9,884 nt of DNA, from positions 1-9,884 of the forward strand of contig JARLHY010000024.1 of assembly GCA_031292015.1 (NCBI GenBank). Direction: 5' to 3'. Below are positions 1-7,484 of the stretch, piece after piece; positions within the stretch are counted from its first letter, which is position 1, and every line of letters starts with the position of its first letter. Origin of the DNA: Negativicutes bacterium. GTDB taxonomy: Bacteria > Bacillota_C > Negativicutes > Sporomusales_B > JARLHX01. Under the pieces are notes generated by a model, which saw only the letters and a program-made list of their open reading frames with translations, ran no database searches and was not told the origin of the DNA. The translations under genes were made by a program, and so were the position numbers.

Positions 1-182
1 CGGCGAAACCTGAATTAATCATTACAAATATATGACATGCCGCTTAGAATATTACAATTTGAAAAAAGAGTATAGCAATGATACAACGACTTATGAGACG
101 CCCAGCTTCTGATTCGGCTGGGCTTTGTTCAGAAGGGACAATGCGGCAGGCCCGAATTTTTGCCAGACAATCTTCATAAAAT
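1..182. other. AT-rich intergenic stretch without a supportable gene
   Basis: This stretch lies downstream of the livJ terminator. The first 90 bases are clearly AT-rich compared with the coding part of the window. All three plus-strand frames close within the first 35 bases (for example TAA at 16-18), so at most a few C-terminal residues of a rightward gene could lie here. I find no open frame with a ribosome binding site on either strand. The only structured element is the hairpin at 100-123, described separately. A weak plus-strand promoter-like pair (TTGAAA at 59-64, TACAAC at 82-87, 17-base spacer) exists but leads to no gene. The region most likely separates this operon from the next transcription unit to the left. 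Confidence 0.6.
100..127 (+). terminator. GC-rich hairpin, possible weak terminator
   Basis: The arms GCCCAGC (100-106) and GCTGGGC (117-123) are perfect 7-bp inverted repeats around a 10-base loop. On the plus strand the right arm is followed by TTTGTT, a poor T-tract. It could be a weak intrinsic terminator for a gene entering from the left, or a back-up stop for leftward read-through. The tail is too poor to be sure. Confidence 0.35.
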
Positions 183-221
183 AAAAAAGACACCCCCCAC
201 CTAAAGAGGGTGTCTTTTTTT
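183..221 (-). terminator. Bidirectional intrinsic terminator of the liv operon
   Basis: The 13-base arms at 183-195 (six A, then GACACCC) and 208-220 (GGGTGTC, then six T) are perfectly complementary around a 12-base loop. Read leftward on the minus strand, the GC-rich stem is followed by a run of T. Read rightward, it is also followed by T, so it can work in both directions. It starts 22 bases after the livJ stop codon, which marks it as the end of the liv transcription unit. Confidence 0.88.
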
Positions 222-243
222 CAAAATGACGGCAGCTGCCGTT

Positions 244-1494
244 TTATTTCCAGGGCAGGGGGATTTCGGGTGGCATTTCCGCCACCGCGAAAGGCCAAAC
301 CGTCTTGTATTCGCCGCCCTTGATCTGGGCAATGCCCAGAGTGGCGGAGACATTCAGGTTGGTATGCTTGGTGCCGGCGAGGTCGACGGTCTCAAAGGCG
401 ATAGTGTCATACGGCAGGATAATCTCCGGACCGTTCGGGAATTGCTTTTCAATTTTAATTTTGGCCAGGGCGTCCCGGATCTTGTCCCGGTCCGGGGCCG
501 CGGCGTTCTCGATGGCGGTCTTCAGAACCCACACCGCGGTGTAAGCTTCGGCGGAATGCCCGTTCATCGGTATTCCGTATTTCTTTTCAAAGGCGGCGTT
601 GATCTCTTTGCCCTTGGTCATGCCTTTGTTCCATTCGACGGCGGTGGTGATGCCGTCAGCCTGCTGCTTTACATTGCTCAGGAAGTTCGGGTCGATAATA
701 CCGCTGGCTTTGGCGATGATGATTTTCGGGGTGAACCCTTGTTCGTGCATGGTTTTGACCAGCAGGATCGCGTCCGAGACATAGGGGTCAATGACCAAAA
801 CATCGGGGTTGACGGATTTCAGGGTCAGCACCTCGGAGGTCAGGTCGGCCGCGTCCCTGGTGTACAAGATCTCTTTAACGACAGTCAACCCTTTCTGCTC
901 AGCCCAGTATTTGCTCCATTTGGCGGTTTCCTGGCCCAGCAGGGTGTTGTCGGCGATGACACCGACGGTCTTATAATCCAGGTTAAATTTCTTGTTGCAT
1001 TCGACGACATACTGGATCATGTCCCGCAGGTACATCATATTGGTGGGCGCGAGACGGAAAAAGTAGTTGTAGCCGCGGGTCGTCAGCACATCAGCCGTGG
1101 AAATGGCTGTCAGCAGCGGGGTTTTGTTCTTTTCCGCCACCTGTGATATGACTTCGGTTACACCGCTCTGATAGGCCCCCAGCAGCACCGGTACGTTCTG
1201 CTGGGTGATCAGGCGCTCGGCTTCGGACATGCCGATTTTCGGGTCGCCCTGGGAATCCCCGTAGATGATCTCGATTTTCTTGCCCAAAACTCCGCCTTTG
1301 GCGTTGATGTCCTCCACCGCCATATCGATGCCTTTTTTGATGTTCTGCCCGGTGGATGCCAACGCCCCGCTCAGGGGATAAACGGCGCCGATCTTTATGG
1401 TTTCCGCGGTGCCGGCCGCAGGTTTCTGCGAACAACCTGCCAGGAGAGATACCAGCATTACCAAAGTCAATAATACCGTGAATCTTTTTAACAA
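244..1494 (-). CDS. livJ: ABC transporter substrate-binding lipoprotein, branched-chain amino acid (LivJ/LivK) type
   Basis: This is the extracytoplasmic solute-binding subunit of a HAAT-family importer. The chosen start is TTG at 1494, with GGAGG at 1503-1507 exactly 8 bases upstream. An in-frame ATG at 1509 is open but overlaps that Shine-Dalgarno sequence. From the TTG the protein has 416 residues and a short Lys-Arg n-region, a hydrophobic core and the lipobox LLAGC, with the lipidated Cys at residue 21. This fits membrane anchoring outside the cell. The mature N-terminus reads TIKIGAVYPLSGALASTGQ, followed by GIDMAVEDINAKGG, hallmarks of the type I periplasmic-binding fold (Peripla_BP_6). 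It is the last gene of the liv set, 116 bases after livF, and is followed by a strong terminator. The family binds Leu/Ile/Val but also amides, aromatic acids and other carboxylates, so the ligand is not settled by homology. Function class is near certain; specificity is unknown. Confidence 0.93.
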   Translation of the reverse strand: MLKRFTVLLTLVMLVSLLAGCSQKPAAGTAETIKIGAVYPLSGALASTGQNIKKGIDMAVEDINAKGGVLGKKIEIIYGDSQGDPKIGMSEAERLITQQNVPVLLGAYQSGVTEVISQVAEKNKTPLLTAISTADVLTTRGYNYFFRLAPTNMMYLRDMIQYVVECNKKFNLDYKTVGVIADNTLLGQETAKWSKYWAEQKGLTVVKEILYTRDAADLTSEVLTLKSVNPDVLVIDPYVSDAILLVKTMHEQGFTPKIIIAKASGIIDPNFLSNVKQQADGITTAVEWNKGMTKGKEINAAFEKKYGIPMNGHSAEAYTAVWVLKTAIENAAAPDRDKIRDALAKIKIEKQFPNGPEIILPYDTIAFETVDLAGTKHTNLNVSATLGIAQIKGGEYKTVWPFAVAEMPPEIPLPWK

Positions 1495-1502
1495 GATGGC
1501 CA

Positions 1503-1507
1503 CCTCC
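1503..1507 (-). promoter_or_regulatory. livJ ribosome binding site that selects a TTG start
   Basis: GGAGG on the minus strand lies 8 bases before TTG at 1494, ideal spacing. The only ATG in frame (1507-1509) overlaps this Shine-Dalgarno sequence and has no good site of its own. The TTG start also gives a normal-length lipoprotein signal peptide. Confidence 0.7.
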
Positions 1508-1531
1508 ATGTATTCATCATCATATGCCCCT

Positions 1532-1542
1532 GGGTCAGACCC
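1532..1542. repeat. 11-bp palindrome upstream of livJ
   Basis: GGGTCAGACCC has perfect 5-bp arms around a single central base. It lies in the 116-bp livF-livJ gap, just upstream (on the minus strand) of a TATGAT sequence that resembles a -10 box. It could be a small operator or a transcript-processing element between the ATPase and binding-protein genes, but a palindrome this short can also be chance. Confidence 0.25.
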
Positions 1543-1610
1543 TTTGTGCGACCAGCACGGCCGCCGCGAATCACCTCTTTCCCGCTTCGCTTCTGTGTAC
1601 CGGCTAAAAA

Positions 1611-2315
1611 CTACAAGCCAAGGTAAGCTTTCTTGATCTGGGGATCGGCCAGAAGGTCTTCGCTCCTGCCGCTGGTAACGATCCGGCCATTCTCCAGAAC
1701 ATAGCCGCGATGGCTGGTTTTCAGGGCTTTGCGGACTTCCTGCTCAACAAGAATGACGGCGATGCCTTCGGCGGCGATCTGACGGACAATAGCCAGGATA
1801 TTTTCCACAAGGTTGGGAGCCAGTCCGAGGGATGGCTCGTCGAACAGGACGCAACGCGGCATCGACATCAGACCTCTGCCGATGGCCAGCATCTGCTGTT
1901 CACCGCCGGACAAGGTCCCGGCGGCTTGTTTTTTCCGTTCCTCCAGGCGGGGAAACCGTTCGAAGACCTTGGCGAGATTGACGGATCGTTTTTCTTTGGC
2001 TGCCTTGGAGAAGGCGCCAAGTTCGAGGTTTTCCAGTACTGTCATGTCGCTGAAAAGCTGACGCCCCTCAGGGATGTGGGCGATCCCGCAGCTGAGTATC
2101 TCATAGGGTTCCAGCCTGGATATATCCTGGTTGTCGAAAGTGATCCGGCCGGAGAAGGGATGAATCAGGCCCGAGATGGTCCGGACCGTCGTCGTTTTCC
2201 CGGCGCCGTTGGCGCCGACGATGGAGATGATCTCGCCGGCCTCGACCGCCAGGCTGAGATCCCACAGAACCTGGATGTCGCCATAGGCGACGTTTACCGA
2301 CTCAAGCCTGAGCAT
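1611..2315 (-). CDS. livF: Branched-chain amino acid-type ABC transporter ATP-binding protein LivF
   Basis: One of the two cytoplasmic ATPases that power the importer. The start is ATG at 2315, with AAAGGAGG six bases upstream; it overlaps the end of livG by 14 bp, so the two ATPases are probably translationally coupled. The 234 residues match the usual family length. Visible motifs are Walker A GANGAGKTT (residues 34-42), ABC signature LSGGEQ (135-140), and Walker B CVLFDE (155-160) with the catalytic Glu as its last residue. The segment GIAHIPEGRQLFSDMTVLEN is very typical of LivF. The switch position reads LVEQ instead of the usual His, with Gln at 192; to my knowledge this is common in LivF proteins. 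The protein is expected to pair with LivG beneath the LivH/LivM pore. Confident assignment. Confidence 0.95.
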   Translation of the reverse strand: MLRLESVNVAYGDIQVLWDLSLAVEAGEIISIVGANGAGKTTTVRTISGLIHPFSGRITFDNQDISRLEPYEILSCGIAHIPEGRQLFSDMTVLENLELGAFSKAAKEKRSVNLAKVFERFPRLEERKKQAAGTLSGGEQQMLAIGRGLMSMPRCVLFDEPSLGLAPNLVENILAIVRQIAAEGIAVILVEQEVRKALKTSHRGYVLENGRIVTSGRSEDLLADPQIKKAYLGL

Positions 2316-3036
2316 GCTCTTCCTCCTTTCCAAGGTAGACTTCGATGACCAGTTCGTTGTTCATTACCTCGGCGGCGGAGCCTTCGGCGATTTTTTCGCC
2401 GTGGTGTAAAACGATGATTTTCTCACACAGATTAACTACAGCCTGCATCACATGTTCGATCAGCAGTACAGTGACACCGGTCTGATTGATTTTGCGGATG
2501 AGTTGGACGCACTGTTCGCTCTCGGTGTGATTAAGGCCTGACATTACCTCATCCAGCAGCAGCAGCTCCGGTTTGGTGCCCAGCGCTCTGGCCAGTTCCA
2601 GGCGTTTCTTGTCGGCTGTTCCGAGCTCTTTGGCCAAGACATCGTTCCGCTTTGTCAGATCGGTAAATTCGAGAATCTCCAGGGCCGTTTCGCGGGCTTC
2701 GCCAAGGTTGGAGCAGCCGCGCCGCCCGAACATGCAGCCGGCAATCACGTTGTCCAGCACCGACATATAGGGCAGCGGCTTCATGATCTGAAAAGTCCGG
2801 GCCAGTCCCAACCGGCAGCGCTCATAAGGCTCCAGGATCGTGACATCCCGGCCGGCGAACAGGACCTTGCCGGACGTGGGCCGGAAGAAACCGCTGATGA
2901 CATTGAACATCGTCGTCTTGCCGGCACCGTTGGGACCGATCAGCCCGGTAATTTTGCCGGCGTCGACGGCAAAGGAAACGTTGTGCAGCGCCCGCAGACC
3001 CCGAAATTCTTTGGAAACCTGCTCAACTTTCAGCAT
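2302..3036 (-). CDS. livG: Branched-chain amino acid-type ABC transporter ATP-binding protein LivG
   Basis: The partner ATPase of LivF. ATG at 3036 is preceded by GAGAGGTGA at good spacing, and the stop codon of livM lies inside this ribosome site, leaving a gap of only 4 bases. A TTG at 3054 would add six residues but lacks a separate site. The 244-residue product has Walker A GPNGAGKTT (34-42), Q-loop Gln 83 in LARTFQ, Walker B LLLLDE (158-163) followed by VMSGLN, and switch His 195 in LIEH. The signature region is not LSGGQ: residues 138-147 read LGTADKKRLE. The following LARAL helix is intact. LivG relatives often depart from LSGGQ at this point, so the gene is unlikely to be damaged, but the ATP site using this signature may be weak. 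Confident assignment. Confidence 0.95.
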   Translation of the reverse strand: MLKVEQVSKEFRGLRALHNVSFAVDAGKITGLIGPNGAGKTTMFNVISGFFRPTSGKVLFAGRDVTILEPYERCRLGLARTFQIMKPLPYMSVLDNVIAGCMFGRRGCSNLGEARETALEILEFTDLTKRNDVLAKELGTADKKRLELARALGTKPELLLLDEVMSGLNHTESEQCVQLIRKINQTGVTVLLIEHVMQAVVNLCEKIIVLHHGEKIAEGSAAEVMNNELVIEVYLGKEEEHAQA

Positions 3037-3040
3037 GGTA

Positions 3041-4024
3041 TCACCTCTCGCCAAGCTTCTTGAAATTCACGGCGCGATAGATGTTTTTGACGCTGATCCA
3101 GCCGATAAGTCCCTCCGGTTTCAGACGGATGACGGTAACCAGGATCAGGGCGTACAGTATCAGGTGGGCGCCGGCGATTTTGTTGCCCATGGCTGCCCGC
3201 AGATATTCGGACAGCGGGGTAAGGATAAAGGACCCCAGGACCGGACCGAACACGGTGCCGATGCCGCCGATGATGGCCGGCAGGACGAGTTCCACCGAGT
3301 ATTGGACAAGCATGAGATCAGGCTCGACGTAACGCACGTATTGGGCATAGTAGGCGCCGGCCACGGCAGTCAACGCGGCGCTGATGAAGGTGGCCGCAAG
3401 CTTGTAGCGGACGATGTTGACCCCGATAGCGCTGGCTGCATCCTCGTCTTCCCGCAGAGATTTGAAGCCATAGCCGAGTTTGGACCGGTCGAGCCAGACG
3501 AAGATTCCGTAGATAAGCACCAGGAGGCCCAGGCCGATATAGTAATAAGGCTGCTTGCCGGAAAACTGCATATAGTACCAGGCATCTTTGTAGATCGGCA
3601 GCAGCATACCCTGCGCCTTGCCCACCGCCGCCCAGTTGGTGAAAAGGTTGCGGAAGGTTTCCGAAAAAGCGATGGTGGCCAGGGAGAAATACGGCCCGCG
3701 CAGGATGAAGCACGGGTAAAACAGCGCGGCGGCCAAGATTCCGGTGGCCAGGCCGCTGACCCACATGCCTGCCCAGGGAGTGATGTCGAGCTTCATGACC
3801 ATAAGGCTGGAGCCGTAAGCGCCGAGGGCCATGAAAGTAGCGTGCCCCAGGGAAAACTGGCCGGCGAGGCCGCCCAGAATGTTCCAGGCTACGGCGGCCA
3901 TGGCGAAAAAGAAGGTCATGATGAAGATGTGCAGAATGTAGGGCGCGTCGATGAACAGCGGCACGACAAGCAGGCAGGCCAGCCCGACAATCAAGGGAAT
4001 ATTTTCCTGGACGAATTTTTTCAA
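3041..4024 (-). CDS. livM: Branched-chain amino acid-type ABC transporter permease LivM
   Basis: The second membrane subunit of the importer. The chosen start is TTG at 4024, because AGGAGG at 4033-4038 sits 8 bases upstream. The alternative GTG at 4033, which would overlap the livH stop as GTGA, shares its first base with the Shine-Dalgarno sequence and leaves no spacing. This gives 327 residues, normal for LivM. After two N-terminal hydrophobic segments comes the family motif LAGQFSLGHATFMALGAYGS (about residues 53-72), and later the conserved LVLPAIIGGIGTVFGPVLGS near the C-terminus. The cytoplasmic loop SLREDEDAASAIGVN is the EAA-like coupling segment that contacts an ATPase. The protein is expected to have 8-10 membrane helices. 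It lies between livH and livG with almost no gaps. Confident in function; the exact start is probable. Confidence 0.94.
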   Translation of the reverse strand: MKKFVQENIPLIVGLACLLVVPLFIDAPYILHIFIMTFFFAMAAVAWNILGGLAGQFSLGHATFMALGAYGSSLMVMKLDITPWAGMWVSGLATGILAAALFYPCFILRGPYFSLATIAFSETFRNLFTNWAAVGKAQGMLLPIYKDAWYYMQFSGKQPYYYIGLGLLVLIYGIFVWLDRSKLGYGFKSLREDEDAASAIGVNIVRYKLAATFISAALTAVAGAYYAQYVRYVEPDLMLVQYSVELVLPAIIGGIGTVFGPVLGSFILTPLSEYLRAAMGNKIAGAHLILYALILVTVIRLKPEGLIGWISVKNIYRAVNFKKLGER

Positions 4025-4029
4025 GTCTG

Positions 4030-4896
4030 TCACCTCCTGCTCAGGACAATCTTCTGGCGGATGATCAAAATGAGGATAAAGGTCACGAAAACCACCGAAT
4101 CCTTAAACTGCGGACCGACGAAGAAGGCACCCAGGGTCTCCAGCAGACCGAGCACGATCCCGCCGACAAAGGCCCCTTTGATGCTGCCGAGGCCGCCCAG
4201 AACGACGACCACGAAGGCTCTGAGGGTGAAGGTGGCGCCGACCATCGGGTAAACGAAGTAGAACGGCAGCAGCAGCGCGCCAGCCACGCCGGCCAGAGCC
4301 GCCGAAAGTCCGTAAGTAACGATATAGATTCTCTTGATGTTTATGCCGACCAGCCGGGCGCCCAGGGGATTCTGGGAGGTCGCCCTGATTTTCCGGCCGA
4401 TATCTGTCTTCATCAGCAATATGAAGAGCGCGTAGGTAACCGCAAGCAGGACCACGAAGCTGATGAGTTTGGGAAGACTAACGACCTGGCCGAGGATGTT
4501 CAGATTTTGCAGCGAATATGCGGTCTGTATGGTCCGATAATCGGACTTGAAGGCCACAAGCGCCCCGTTTTGCATAAGCATCATCAGGCCGACGGTCATG
4601 AAAATCAGGTTCGAATCGCTGGCGCCGCCCAGCAAGGGAGTGATGAGGCCTCGTTGTATAAGGCCGCCTATGACGAACAGCACAACAGCGACGATAGGAA
4701 TGGCGACATAGGGATCGAGGCCGAAGGTAACGTTCAGAATGTAGGTAATATACATACCGATCATCAGCAGTTCACCCTGACAGAAATTGACAATTTTCAT
4801 TACGCCGAATATGACGTTAAGCCCCATGCCCATAAGGGCATAGAAGCCTCCAACCAATATACCGTTGATCACGACCTGGATAAAAACAGTGCTCAC
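4030..4896 (-). CDS. livH: Branched-chain amino acid-type ABC transporter permease LivH
   Basis: The first gene of the ABC importer, encoding a 288-residue membrane permease that pairs with LivM. The start is GTG at 4896, with AGGAGGGT at 4904-4911 seven bases upstream. A nearby ATG at 4901 is out of frame and stops after two codons. Family motifs are GILVGGFYALMGMGLNVIFG at the N-terminus, directly followed by IVNFCQGELLMIGMY, the coupling-loop segment TSQNPLGARLVGINIKRIY, and VLGGLGSIKGAFVGGIVLG near the C-terminus. About eight hydrophobic helices can be traced. Its last two Arg codons (AGG AGG) double as the ribosome binding site of livM, so translation of the two permeases is tightly linked. 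A 133-base gap separates it from the chemoreceptor gene upstream. Confidence 0.95.
   Translation of the reverse strand: MSTVFIQVVINGILVGGFYALMGMGLNVIFGVMKIVNFCQGELLMIGMYITYILNVTFGLDPYVAIPIVAVVLFVIGGLIQRGLITPLLGGASDSNLIFMTVGLMMLMQNGALVAFKSDYRTIQTAYSLQNLNILGQVVSLPKLISFVVLLAVTYALFILLMKTDIGRKIRATSQNPLGARLVGINIKRIYIVTYGLSAALAGVAGALLLPFYFVYPMVGATFTLRAFVVVVLGGLGSIKGAFVGGIVLGLLETLGAFFVGPQFKDSVVFVTFILILIIRQKIVLSRR
4033..4038 (-). promoter_or_regulatory. livM ribosome binding site inside the livH C-terminus
   Basis: AGGAGG on the minus strand is formed by the two final Arg codons of livH, directly followed by its TGA stop. It is 8 bases from TTG at 4024 but abuts GTG at 4033, so spacing favours the TTG as the livM start. 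Ribosomes ending livH would stop right on this site, which suggests re-initiation coupling. Confidence 0.7.
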
Positions 4897-5029
4897 CGCA
4901 TCTACCCTCCTAGCTTTTCCCGGCCTAGCGCAACACTGCAGGCGATTTCCGGCCGTCAGTACGCAATCGCACCTTGAGACGTAGCCGGTTCCGCAGCCTG
5001 CAGCCGGACAGAAACCTCGAAAAATCCTG

Positions 5030-5890
5030 TCAGGAAGGAGTTTTCGGGGTAGTTTTATACATGCTGTCCGCCAGCTCTGACAGTTGGGCGGCCATAGCGG
5101 CCAGACTCTGGCTGGCGTCTGTCATCGACTGGGCTGATTCAACCTGTCCCGACACCGTCAGGTCAATGTTTTTGGCTTTTTCAGCCAGCAGTTGGATGGC
5201 TGTATGAATATTATTGAGCGCTTCGGCGATGGTCTTGACCGATTCCGAGCTCGCTGCGGCCAGCTTCCGGACTTCTTCAGCCACAACCCCGAAACCGCGG
5301 CCGAGGTCGCCGACCCGGGCCGCTTCAATAGCGGCGTTCAGGCCGAGCAGGTTGGTCTGGTTGGCGACTGTTTTAATGAAGGAAACAATTTCGTCCGTTT
5401 TTCTGGTGGCGTCGGACAGGGTGTTGCTGACAGAGTCCAGTTCACGGCTGGTGGCGGACAGGCCCGCCGCCCGGGAACTGAGTTCCTCCATGCCGGCAGT
5501 CATTTCTTCGGCGGAAGCAGCCAGGTCGTTGGCTACCGATTTCAGTTTTTCCTGGGTCGCGATGGGCTGCGTGACAACCAGGCAGCCAACCACCCGCTCC
5601 CCTTCCTTCATCGGCAGGGCTGAGGCCACATAAGCGACACCGAACTTGGAGGTCTCACGGGTAAAGGTCTGAACGACCCGCTTTCCGCTGTCGATGGCCT
5701 GCTGCACGGCGGGACTTTTGATCGGATCGCCGGCTTTGATGCCGAGATCAAGGGTCTCGGCCGGAAGATACAGTACATAACGGTCTCCTTTGATGACCGA
5801 TATGCCGACGTCTTCAGCCATGACCGGATTGAGATACGGCGCGATATCGACGAACCTGTCCAGGATATCTTCCGTTGATAGCTTGGTCAT
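5030..5890 (-). CDS. Soluble methyl-accepting chemotaxis protein
   Basis: A chemoreceptor-type signalling protein of 286 residues with no signal peptide, no membrane segment and no HAMP domain, so it should be cytoplasmic. ATG at 5890 is preceded by AAGGAGG five bases upstream. Residues 1-110 form a compact alpha/beta-looking input domain ([20 protein letters not shown], then [20 protein letters not shown]) that I cannot name; small-molecule sensing is a guess. From about 112 to 275 it is largely helical coiled coil. The highly conserved CheA/CheW-contacting hairpin tip lies at about residues 172-212, including [18 protein letters not shown] and [15 protein letters not shown]. The signalling helices are short and no C-terminal CheR-tethering pentapeptide is seen, so methylation-based adaptation may be limited. 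It sits between the MFS gene and livH, pointing to a sensing role tied to this uptake locus. A hairpin upstream and its strong own ribosome site allow separate expression. Confidence 0.9.
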   Translation of the reverse strand: MTKLSTEDILDRFVDIAPYLNPVMAEDVGISVIKGDRYVLYLPAETLDLGIKAGDPIKSPAVQQAIDSGKRVVQTFTRETSKFGVAYVASALPMKEGERVVGCLVVTQPIATQEKLKSVANDLAASAEEMTAGMEELSSRAAGLSATSRELDSVSNTLSDATRKTDEIVSFIKTVANQTNLLGLNAAIEAARVGDLGRGFGVVAEEVRKLAAASSESVKTIAEALNNIHTAIQLLAEKAKNIDLTVSGQVESAQSMTDASQSLAAMAAQLSELADSMYKTTPKTPS

Positions 5891-5944
5891 AACAACCTCC
5901 TTGGAGCTGGTTATTTACGGCCATTTTGGCTAATTGGCGCAACA

Positions 5945-5980
5945 AGTGGGGGAAAACGGGCTATCCCGCCTTCCCCCACT
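5945..5980 (-). terminator. Hairpin after the MFS gene, probable weak terminator
   Basis: Perfect 10-bp arms at 5945-5954 (AGTGGGGGAA) and 5971-5980 (TTCCCCCACT) enclose an inner 4-bp stem CGGG/CCCG with a 4-base loop. It starts 5 bases after the MFS stop codon. On the minus strand the tail is TTGTTGCG, so the T-tract is poor: it may terminate partially, or protect the 3' end of the upstream mRNA while allowing read-through into the chemoreceptor gene. Confidence 0.55.
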
Positions 5981-5985
5981 GATAT

Positions 5986-7221
5986 TTAGTTAACCTTGGA
6001 CTTCAAGGTTTCGGGCATGAAATACAGTGTCACCACGCCGGTGAAAAAGACGATGGAACAGGCGCCGATGCCAAAGCCGAGACCGTAGGTTTTTGCCATT
6101 ACCCCAATGGTGAAAGGAGTGACCACCGCGCCGAAGCCACGGCCGATGTTGAAGGCGAAGCCACCGCCCAGAGCCCGGATGCGCTCAGGAAACAACTCGG
6201 CGAAGTAGGCGCCGAACAAGCCGAAAACACCGCCAAAGCTAAGTCCCATCACCGGACCGATCCAGAATAAAAATACGGCGTCCGGGATGATGACATACAT
6301 GGGGACGATGATGGCGTCGGCAAGAAAAGCCATCATCAACGCCTTTCTCCGGCCAAACTTGTCGGCGATGTAAGCGTAGAAGAAATAGCCGATAAAAGCG
6401 CCGGTGAATATCACGATACTGAAGACGCTCATATACTGGATACTCAGTCCTCTGACCTGAACGAGATAGGTTGGTATCCAGGCGCTGACGCCCCAGAATC
6501 CGCCCATCTGGCAGGCGGCGGCGATTGTGGCGCCAATGGTCAGTTTGGTGACGCCAGGCTGAAAGAGTTCGCCGATGCCGATCTTTGGCTGTTTTACGCC
6601 TTTTTTGACTTCATCGGCCGGTACGAAGATCCAGAACAAAACGGCAGCGATTACCGCCGTGCCGGTGAGGACGAAAATCCAGCGCCAGTCAACCTTGGTC
6701 AGCATGAACCGTCCCATGACTGCCGCCAGGATGCCGCCAAGGGCAAAGGTGCTCAGCATGAAGCCGGCGGCCCGGGCCCGGTATTCCGCGTTCCAGTGAA
6801 CGGCGATCAGGGCGACGATCGGGCCCCAGAGTCCGCCTACACCAATACCCTGGAGAAAACGCAGCACCATGAGCTGGCCCCAGGAATCGACCCAGTATAC
6901 CAAGAGGGTAAAAAGGCCGAATTCAGCCAAGGCAATGACGGCCGCGTTTTTGCGGCCGTAGTTTTCGGCAAACCAGCCGAAAATTATCCCGCCCAATGCG
7001 GTGCCGACCATGGTAGCTGAAGCCAAAAGACCGGCGTCGGCCAATGAGATTTTAAGGGCTGCGATGATGACAGGCATGCAGATGGCCAATATCTGCAGAT
7101 CAAGACTGTCGTACAAGTAAGCAATAAAGGTCATAATAAGGACTTTCCAGCGATGTTCGGTGCCATTGGCCGGCATAAGGGCGATGGCTGACGTGCCAGA
7201 CAAGTTTTTTCCCGCATCCAT
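5986..7221 (-). CDS. MFS transporter, organic acid/aromatic acid symporter-like
   Basis: A 411-residue inner-membrane carrier with about 12 hydrophobic helices in two halves split by a polar loop (about 200-215). The start is ATG at 7221, preceded by AAAAAAGGGAGGG with six bases between. The frame stays open upstream to 7539, but that part is not hydrophobic and does not resemble an MFS N-terminus. Motifs: a motif A variant GWFAENYGRK (82-91), with Glu where Asp is usual; motif B RFLQGIGVGG (121-130); the second-half motif ADKFGRRK (286-293); AELFPERIRA (341-350); and the terminal MPET (402-405). The first helix ends with YLYDSLDLQ, echoing the charged first helix of aromatic-acid and sialate/sugar-acid MFS symporters. 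The substrate is probably a small carboxylate, but this is inference. It lies downstream of the aldehyde dehydrogenase in the same direction. Confidence 0.9.
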   Translation of the reverse strand: MDAGKNLSGTSAIALMPANGTEHRWKVLIMTFIAYLYDSLDLQILAICMPVIIAALKISLADAGLLASATMVGTALGGIIFGWFAENYGRKNAAVIALAEFGLFTLLVYWVDSWGQLMVLRFLQGIGVGGLWGPIVALIAVHWNAEYRARAAGFMLSTFALGGILAAVMGRFMLTKVDWRWIFVLTGTAVIAAVLFWIFVPADEVKKGVKQPKIGIGELFQPGVTKLTIGATIAAACQMGGFWGVSAWIPTYLVQVRGLSIQYMSVFSIVIFTGAFIGYFFYAYIADKFGRRKALMMAFLADAIIVPMYVIIPDAVFLFWIGPVMGLSFGGVFGLFGAYFAELFPERIRALGGGFAFNIGRGFGAVVTPFTIGVMAKTYGLGFGIGACSIVFFTGVVTLYFMPETLKSKVN

Positions 7222-7269
7222 AAGATACCCTCCCTTTTTTGTAAACCAGCTGAGGGGATCAGGACCCGA

Positions 7270-7291
7270 GCTTGTCCTCTCATAGACAAGC
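7270..7291 (-). repeat. 7-bp inverted repeat in the MFS leader
   Basis: GCTTGTC (7270-7276) and GACAAGC (7285-7291) are perfect arms with an 8-base loop, ending about 50 bases upstream of the MFS start codon. It could form a hairpin in the leader mRNA or act as an operator. No T-tract follows on either strand, so a terminator is unlikely. Confidence 0.35.
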
Positions 7292-7484
7292 GCGTTCACA
7301 GCGAACTGGAGCGTCAGTTGCGGCAGATCGGCGGCGTCATTTGCTGTTGGTTCTTTAAGGGCAGGAATCGCGTGAACTCGGGGATTGAGTGTCCTAATCC
7401 GGATAATACCATCCTGCTTGATCCAGTATGACTTTCTCCCAAAACCAATTACTACCTGAAAATTGTTCTGCATAGCCCGGTGTA

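Noticed and set aside
59..87. Plus-strand TTGAAA-17-TACAAC promoter-like pair
   Set aside because: The -10 match is poor, it lies in AT-rich sequence where such matches are frequent, and it leads only into a hairpin and the end of the liv operon.
91..177. A 28-codon minus-strand ATG frame left of the liv terminator (begins MKIVWQKFG)
   Set aside because: No ribosome binding site: its start lies directly in the T-rich tail of the terminator, and its end overlaps the hairpin at 100-123. Short frames like this are expected by chance.
226..1146. 306-codon plus-strand frame antisense to livJ
   Set aside because: livJ on the other strand has clear family motifs and a lipoprotein signal. The antisense product has no recognisable domain and starts next to the terminator.
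2840..4252. Long open frame on the plus strand, antisense to livG, livM and livH
   Set aside because: It is a shadow of highly conserved GC-rich genes. Its product is rich in His, Gln, Gly and Asp without any domain, and it lacks a ribosome binding site.
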